Positions 25,401 through 31,400 of a DNA stretch of 64,000 nt are shown here, one piece after another. Each line of letters begins with the position of its first letter. Position 1 is the stretch's first letter. The notes beneath the pieces are model-generated. The model was not told the DNA's origin. It did not search any database and saw nothing but the letters and a program-made list of their open reading frames with translations. Origin of the DNA: Liolophura sinensis (lineage: Eukaryota > Mollusca > Polyplacophora > Chitonida > Chitonidae); assembly GCF_032854445.1 (NCBI RefSeq), contig NC_088295.1:2108501-2172500 (forward strand), read 5' to 3'. A program made the position numbers and the translations under genes.

Positions 25401-28400
25401 CATGGTGGCTGATTGGGAGCAGGGCTCCGGCATTCTCCTTACTTCTGGGGATGTTCGTATCGTCCGGGTGTGGGACACAAGCAAAGAGATGAAGGTCCAG
25501 GTACGCATGTCTCATTTACCAAAACTACATGAAACACATATCTAATATTCAATTATGCACATAGCTCATTTTATATTCCTTGGTTGTTAATATGCCAGAA
25601 CGGCGCAGTGACCCAGGAGCCTCTCACCAATACTGTCACTGTGAGCTACAGTGCAGCTCATGCTGTCTTTATGGGTTTCCCATTGTCTCTGCTCGGTTTT
25701 CCTCCCACCATAATGCTGGGCAGAATTGTACATGTATAAGTGAAATATTCTTGAGTATGACATGAAACACCAATCAAATAAATAAATTCCTCAATTTTTT
25801 AAGTATGATGATATCAGCTGTCACTGGAGAAGAAGAAGCTGAAGAAAACAGTCATAATGATGGGCAGGCCTATTAGGTGAATATTTCTGTATGCCCTAGC
25901 TGTTAATATTCTTGAGGCATTGTTGAGAATGAGCAGTTGACAGTTTGTGCACCCTTGGGTTCTGTGAACACCACTAGGCTTCCACCAGTATGGTGTGTAC
26001 CCCTGTAGGTCACCTGTGGTGGTTTCCCCGGGCCACCCCAGCTTTTTCTCCGCCTAGAACTAATGACCATTGAATAAGTGAAAAATGTCATTATGATGTG
26101 AAACAGTAGTGAGATAAATAAATGTTGGTGTGTGTGACAGGACATCCCGACTGGTGCGGACAGCTGTGTGAGCAGCCTGGCATGTGACTCTCTGGGCAGG
26201 TCCCTCCTCATAGCAGGCTGTGGGGATGGAACTGTCCGCCTGTTTGACCGTAGAATGGCACCAGCAGAATGGTAAGTTACTCCTTCCTGGTCCATCTGCG
26301 CTTGTGAATTATTCCTTCCTGGTCCATCTGCAGTGGTAAGTTACTCCTCCCTGGTCCATCAACAGTGGTAAGTTACTCCTTCCTGGTCCATCTGGGCTTG
26401 TGAATTATTCCTTACTGGTCCATCTACAGTGGTAAGTTACTCCTCCCTGGTCCATCAACAGTGGTAAGTTACTCCTCCCTGGACCATCCACAGTAATAAG
26501 TTACTCCTTCCAAGTCAGTTAAGGGTGGTGACTACACTTTCCTAAGGGATTGTAAATTACTCCTTCTTGGTCCATCATGTATTTGACCCATCTGCATGTG
26601 ATGACCCTCACTGTGTGTGTCACCTGTATTTGTCAGTCGTGATGACCTTCACTATGTGTGTCACCTGTATTTGTCTGTCGTGATGACCCTCACTATGTGT
26701 GTCACCTGCATTTGTCAGTTGTGATGACCCTCACTGTGTGTGTCACCTGTATTTGTCAGTCGTGATGACCTTCACTGTGTGTGTCACCTGTATTTGTCAG
26801 TCGTGATGACCCTCACTATGTGTGTCACCTGTATTTGTCAGTCGTGTGATGGCCTTCACTGTGTGTGTCACCTGTATTTGTCAGTTGTGTGATGACCTCA
26901 CTATGTGTGTCACCTACATTTGTCAGTCATGTGATGACCCTCACTGTGTGTGTCACCTGCATTTGTCCATCGTGTGATGACCTTCACTGTGTGTGTCACC
27001 TGTATTTTTCATTTGTGTGATGACCCTCACTGTGTGTGTCACCTGTATTTGTCAGTTGTGTGATGACCTTCACTGTGTGTGTCACCTACATTTGTCCGTT
27101 GTGTGATGACCCTCACTGCGTGTCACCTGTATTTGTCAGTCGTGTGATGACCCTTACTATGTGTGAGACCTGTATTTGTCTGTCGTGTGATGACCCTCAC
27201 TATGTGTGTCACCTGCATTTGTCAGTCATGTGATGACCCTCGCTATGTGATTCACCTGTATTTGTCAGTCGTGATGACCCTTACTGTGTGTGTCACCTGC
27301 ATTTGTCAGTCGTGTGATTAAGTTCACTGTGTGTGTCACCTGTATTTGTCAGTCGTGATGACCCTCACTGTGTGTGTCACCTGCATTTGTCAGTCGTGTG
27401 ATGACCTTCACTATGTGTGTCACGTGTATTTTTCAGTCGTGATGACCCTCACTGTGTGTGTCACCTGTATTTGTGTGTCGTATGATGACCTTCACTGTGT
27501 GTGTCACCTGTATTTGTCAGTCATGTGATGACCCTCACTATTTGTGTCACCTGCATTTGTCAGTCGTGTGATGACCCTCTCTGTGTGTGTTGCACATTTG
27601 TCAGTTGTGTGATAACCCCCACTGGGTCTGTCATGTGTATTTGTCAGTCATGTAATGACCCTCATTGTGCATGTTACCTGTATTTTTCAGTAATGTGATG
27701 ATTCTGACTGTGTGTGTCACCTGTTTTTGTCAGTAATGTGATGATTCTGACTGTGTGTGTCACCTGTTTTTGTCAGTCATGTGATGACCCTCTGTGTGTG
27801 TCACCTGTATTTGTCAATCATGTGATGACTCCACTGTATGTGTCATATTTTTCAGTCATGTGATGACTCTGACTCTGTGTGTCATCTATATTTTCATGTA
27901 TGTTTGTATATCATGTATTTGCATTCATGTGATGACCCTCACTGTGTGTGTGTCATCATGTATTTTCAGTCATGTGATGACTGACTGTGTGTGTCATCTG
28001 TATTTTTCAGTCATGTGATGACTGACTGTGTGTGTCATCTGTATTTTTCAGTCATGTGATGACTCTCACTGTATATATGAGTATTTGCAGTCATGTGATG
28101 ACTGACTGTGTGTGTCATCTGTATTTTTCAGTCATGTGATGACTCTCAATGTCTATATCATGTATTTTCAGTCGTGTGATGACCATGAGGGAGCACAATG
28201 GCTGGGTTGTGAAGACATATCTACAGAGAGGAACTGAGGGCAAGATCATTAGCGCAAGGTCAGACATGAAATAATTTGTAACATACAGCTTGCAATTTCT
28301 AGGCTGGGTACAGGAAAAATGTGTCCAAAAGCTATATTTCTTTAAATGATGGCGATAAAATACATGGCCTCAATAAGACATCTTTCAGATAAATGAAAAG

Positions 28401-31400
28401 TGTTAATGCCCGGTACATAAAATTTTCGAGAGCTGAATTTTACATTGTAACAGACAAATAAGTGTTGGTGTTTGTGTTGGCAGTGTGTCTGGAGATGTAA
28501 GGTTTCTGGGACCCCAGGTTTACAGAATCCATCAAAACTATCACCTTCCAGCAGGGTATGACATCTCTGGAGATTCACCCTTATGCTGATGTCCTTGCCT
28601 GGTATGTTGCTCAACGTTAATTAATACCAGTGTTGTTGACCACAGTAACTTAGCCTTTGCCAGATTTCTGGGTAGAATATTCATCTGTTTTATTGCATTG
28701 CATTCAAAATTTTGGGATTTCATCATTATGTGAAATATATCCTATAATAAGTAGAAAAAATCACACTCCATACATGTTCTAAGCCAAATATTCACACTTC
28801 ATACATGTTCTAAAGCCAAATGTTCACACTTCATACATGTTCTAAGCCAAATATTCACACCCCATACATGTTCTAAGCCAAAATGCTCACACTTCATACA
28901 TGTTCTCAGCCAAATATTCACTACCCCATACATGTTCTAAGCCAAATATTCACACCCCATACATGTTCTAAGCAAATATTCACACCCCATACATGTTCTA
29001 AGCCAAATGTTCACACTTCATACATGTTCTAAGCCAAATATTCACACCCCATTCATGTTCTAAGCCAAATGTTTACACTTCATACATGTTCTAAGCCAAA
29101 TATTCACACCCCATACATGTTCTAAGCCAAATATTCACACCCCATACATGTTCTTAAGCCAAATATTCACACTTCATACATGTGCTAAGCCAAATATTCA
29201 CATTTCATACATGTTCTAAGCCAAATATTCACACTTCATACATGTTCTAAGCCAAATATTCACACTTCAGACATGTTCTAAAGCCAAATGTTCACACTTC
29301 ATACATGTTCTAAGCCAAATATTCACACTTCATACATGTTCTACTAGCCAAATGTCCACACCTTCATACATGTGCTAAGCCAAATATTCACATTTCATAC
29401 ATGTGATTTCAAGAGGTGTTAAACAGGACATTGATCCACTTAAGTAGCCACTGTAATCCTGCATCAGTTCACTGTACCGTCCTGTATCAGTTTACTGTGC
29501 AGTCGTGTATCAGTTCACTGTGCAGTAAAGTTAACTGAGGTAATCCCTGTTCACTGTGAGATCATGTATCACTTCACTGTACAGTCCTGTATCGGTTCAC
29601 TGTACAGTCCCATATCAATTCACTGTAACAGTCCTGTATCGGTTCACTGTACAGTCTCGTATCAATTCACTGTGCAGTCCATATCAGTTCACTGAGCAGT
29701 CCTGTATCGGTTCACTGTACAGTCCCATATCAATTCACTGTGCAGTCCATATCAGTTCACTGAGCAGTCCTGTATTGGTTCACTGTGCAGTCCTTTGTCA
29801 GCTCTCTGTACAGTCCCGTATCAATTCACTATTCAGTCCTGTATTGGTTCACTGTGCAGTCCTTTGTCAGCTCACTGTACAGTCCCGTATCAATTCACTG
29901 TACAGTCCTGTATTGGTTCACTGCAATCCCATATCAGTTCACTGAGCAGTTCCCATACCAGTCCTGTGTCAGTTCAGTGTATATTACTGTATCAGTTCAC
30001 TGTGCAGTCCTGTATCAGTTCAGAGTGCAGTCTTGTATTGGTCACTGTGCAGCCCTGTATCAGTTCAAAGTGCAGTCCTGTATCAGTTCAGAGTGCAGTC
30101 CTTGTATTGGTTCACTGTGCAGCCCTGTATCAGTTCAGAGTGCAGTCCTGTAGTGGTTCACTGTGCAGCCCTGTATCAGTTCAAAGTGCAGTCCTCTAGT
30201 GGTTCACTGTGCAGCCCTGTATCAGTTCAAAGTGCAGTCCTGTATTGGTTCACTGTGCAGCCCTGTATCAGTTCAAAGTGCAGTCCTATATCAGTTCACT
30301 GTGCAGACCCATATCAGTTCACTGTACAATCCTGTATTGGTTCACTGTGCAGCCCTGTATCAGTTCACTGTACAGTCCTGTAACAGTTCACAGTGCAGTC
30401 CTGTATTGGTTCACTGTGCAGTCCTGAATCAGTTCTCTGTGCAGTCCTGTAACAGTTCACTGTGCAGTCCTGTATTGGTTCACTGTGCAGTCCTGAATCA
30501 GTTCCTCTGTGCAGTCCTGTACCAGTTCTCTGTGCAGTCCTGTAACAGTTCACTGTGCAGTCCTGTATTGGTTCACTGTGCAGTCCTGTACCAGTTCTCT
30601 GTGCAGTCCTGAATCACTTCACTGTGCAGTCCTGAATCAGTTACTCTGTGCAGTCCTGTATTGGTTTTACGGTGCAGTCCTGAATCAGTTTACTGTGCAG
30701 TCCTGTATTGGTTCACTGTACGGTCCTGTATCTGTTCACTGTACAGTCCTGTAACAGTTCACTGTGCAGTCTTGTATTGGTTCACTGTGCAGTCCTGAAT
30801 CAGTTCTCTGTGCAGTCCCTGTAACAGTTCACTGTGCAGTCCTGAATCAGTTCTCTGTGCAGTCCTGTAACAGTTCTCTGTGCAGTCCTGAATCAGTTCT
30901 CTGTGCAGTCCTGGAATCAGTTTACTGAGCAGTCCTGTATTGGTTCACGGTGCAGTCCTGTATCAGTCCTTTTTTAACAATTTGCACAATATTCTATTGC
31001 ATAAATGATCACAGGTAGGTGGAAGTAACAGTGGTTTTCATGCAGTATTATTGTTCAAATCTAAGAGAAACATTTTGAGGTATTTTGGCTGAAATTTTTT
31101 CAAAATTATTGCTTTAAATGTTGTGGATGATTTAATAAATGTAAGAGGACACTGGTTATTTGGGGGGGGGGGGGGGGGGGGTGGCTTTAATAAGTTAATG
31201 TTTGGCTGTTTATTCATGTGTGGCTTGTCAGTCGGTTTTATTCTGTTCTATTTTATAGTGGCTCAGTGAACCAGTACATCACCGTTTTTAATCAGTCGGG
31301 GGATACACTAAGCACAATGAAATACCACGAAGGTTTTATGGGTCAGAGGATTGGACCAATCAGCTGCATGGCTTTCCACCCACATCGGGTAAGTGACCAA

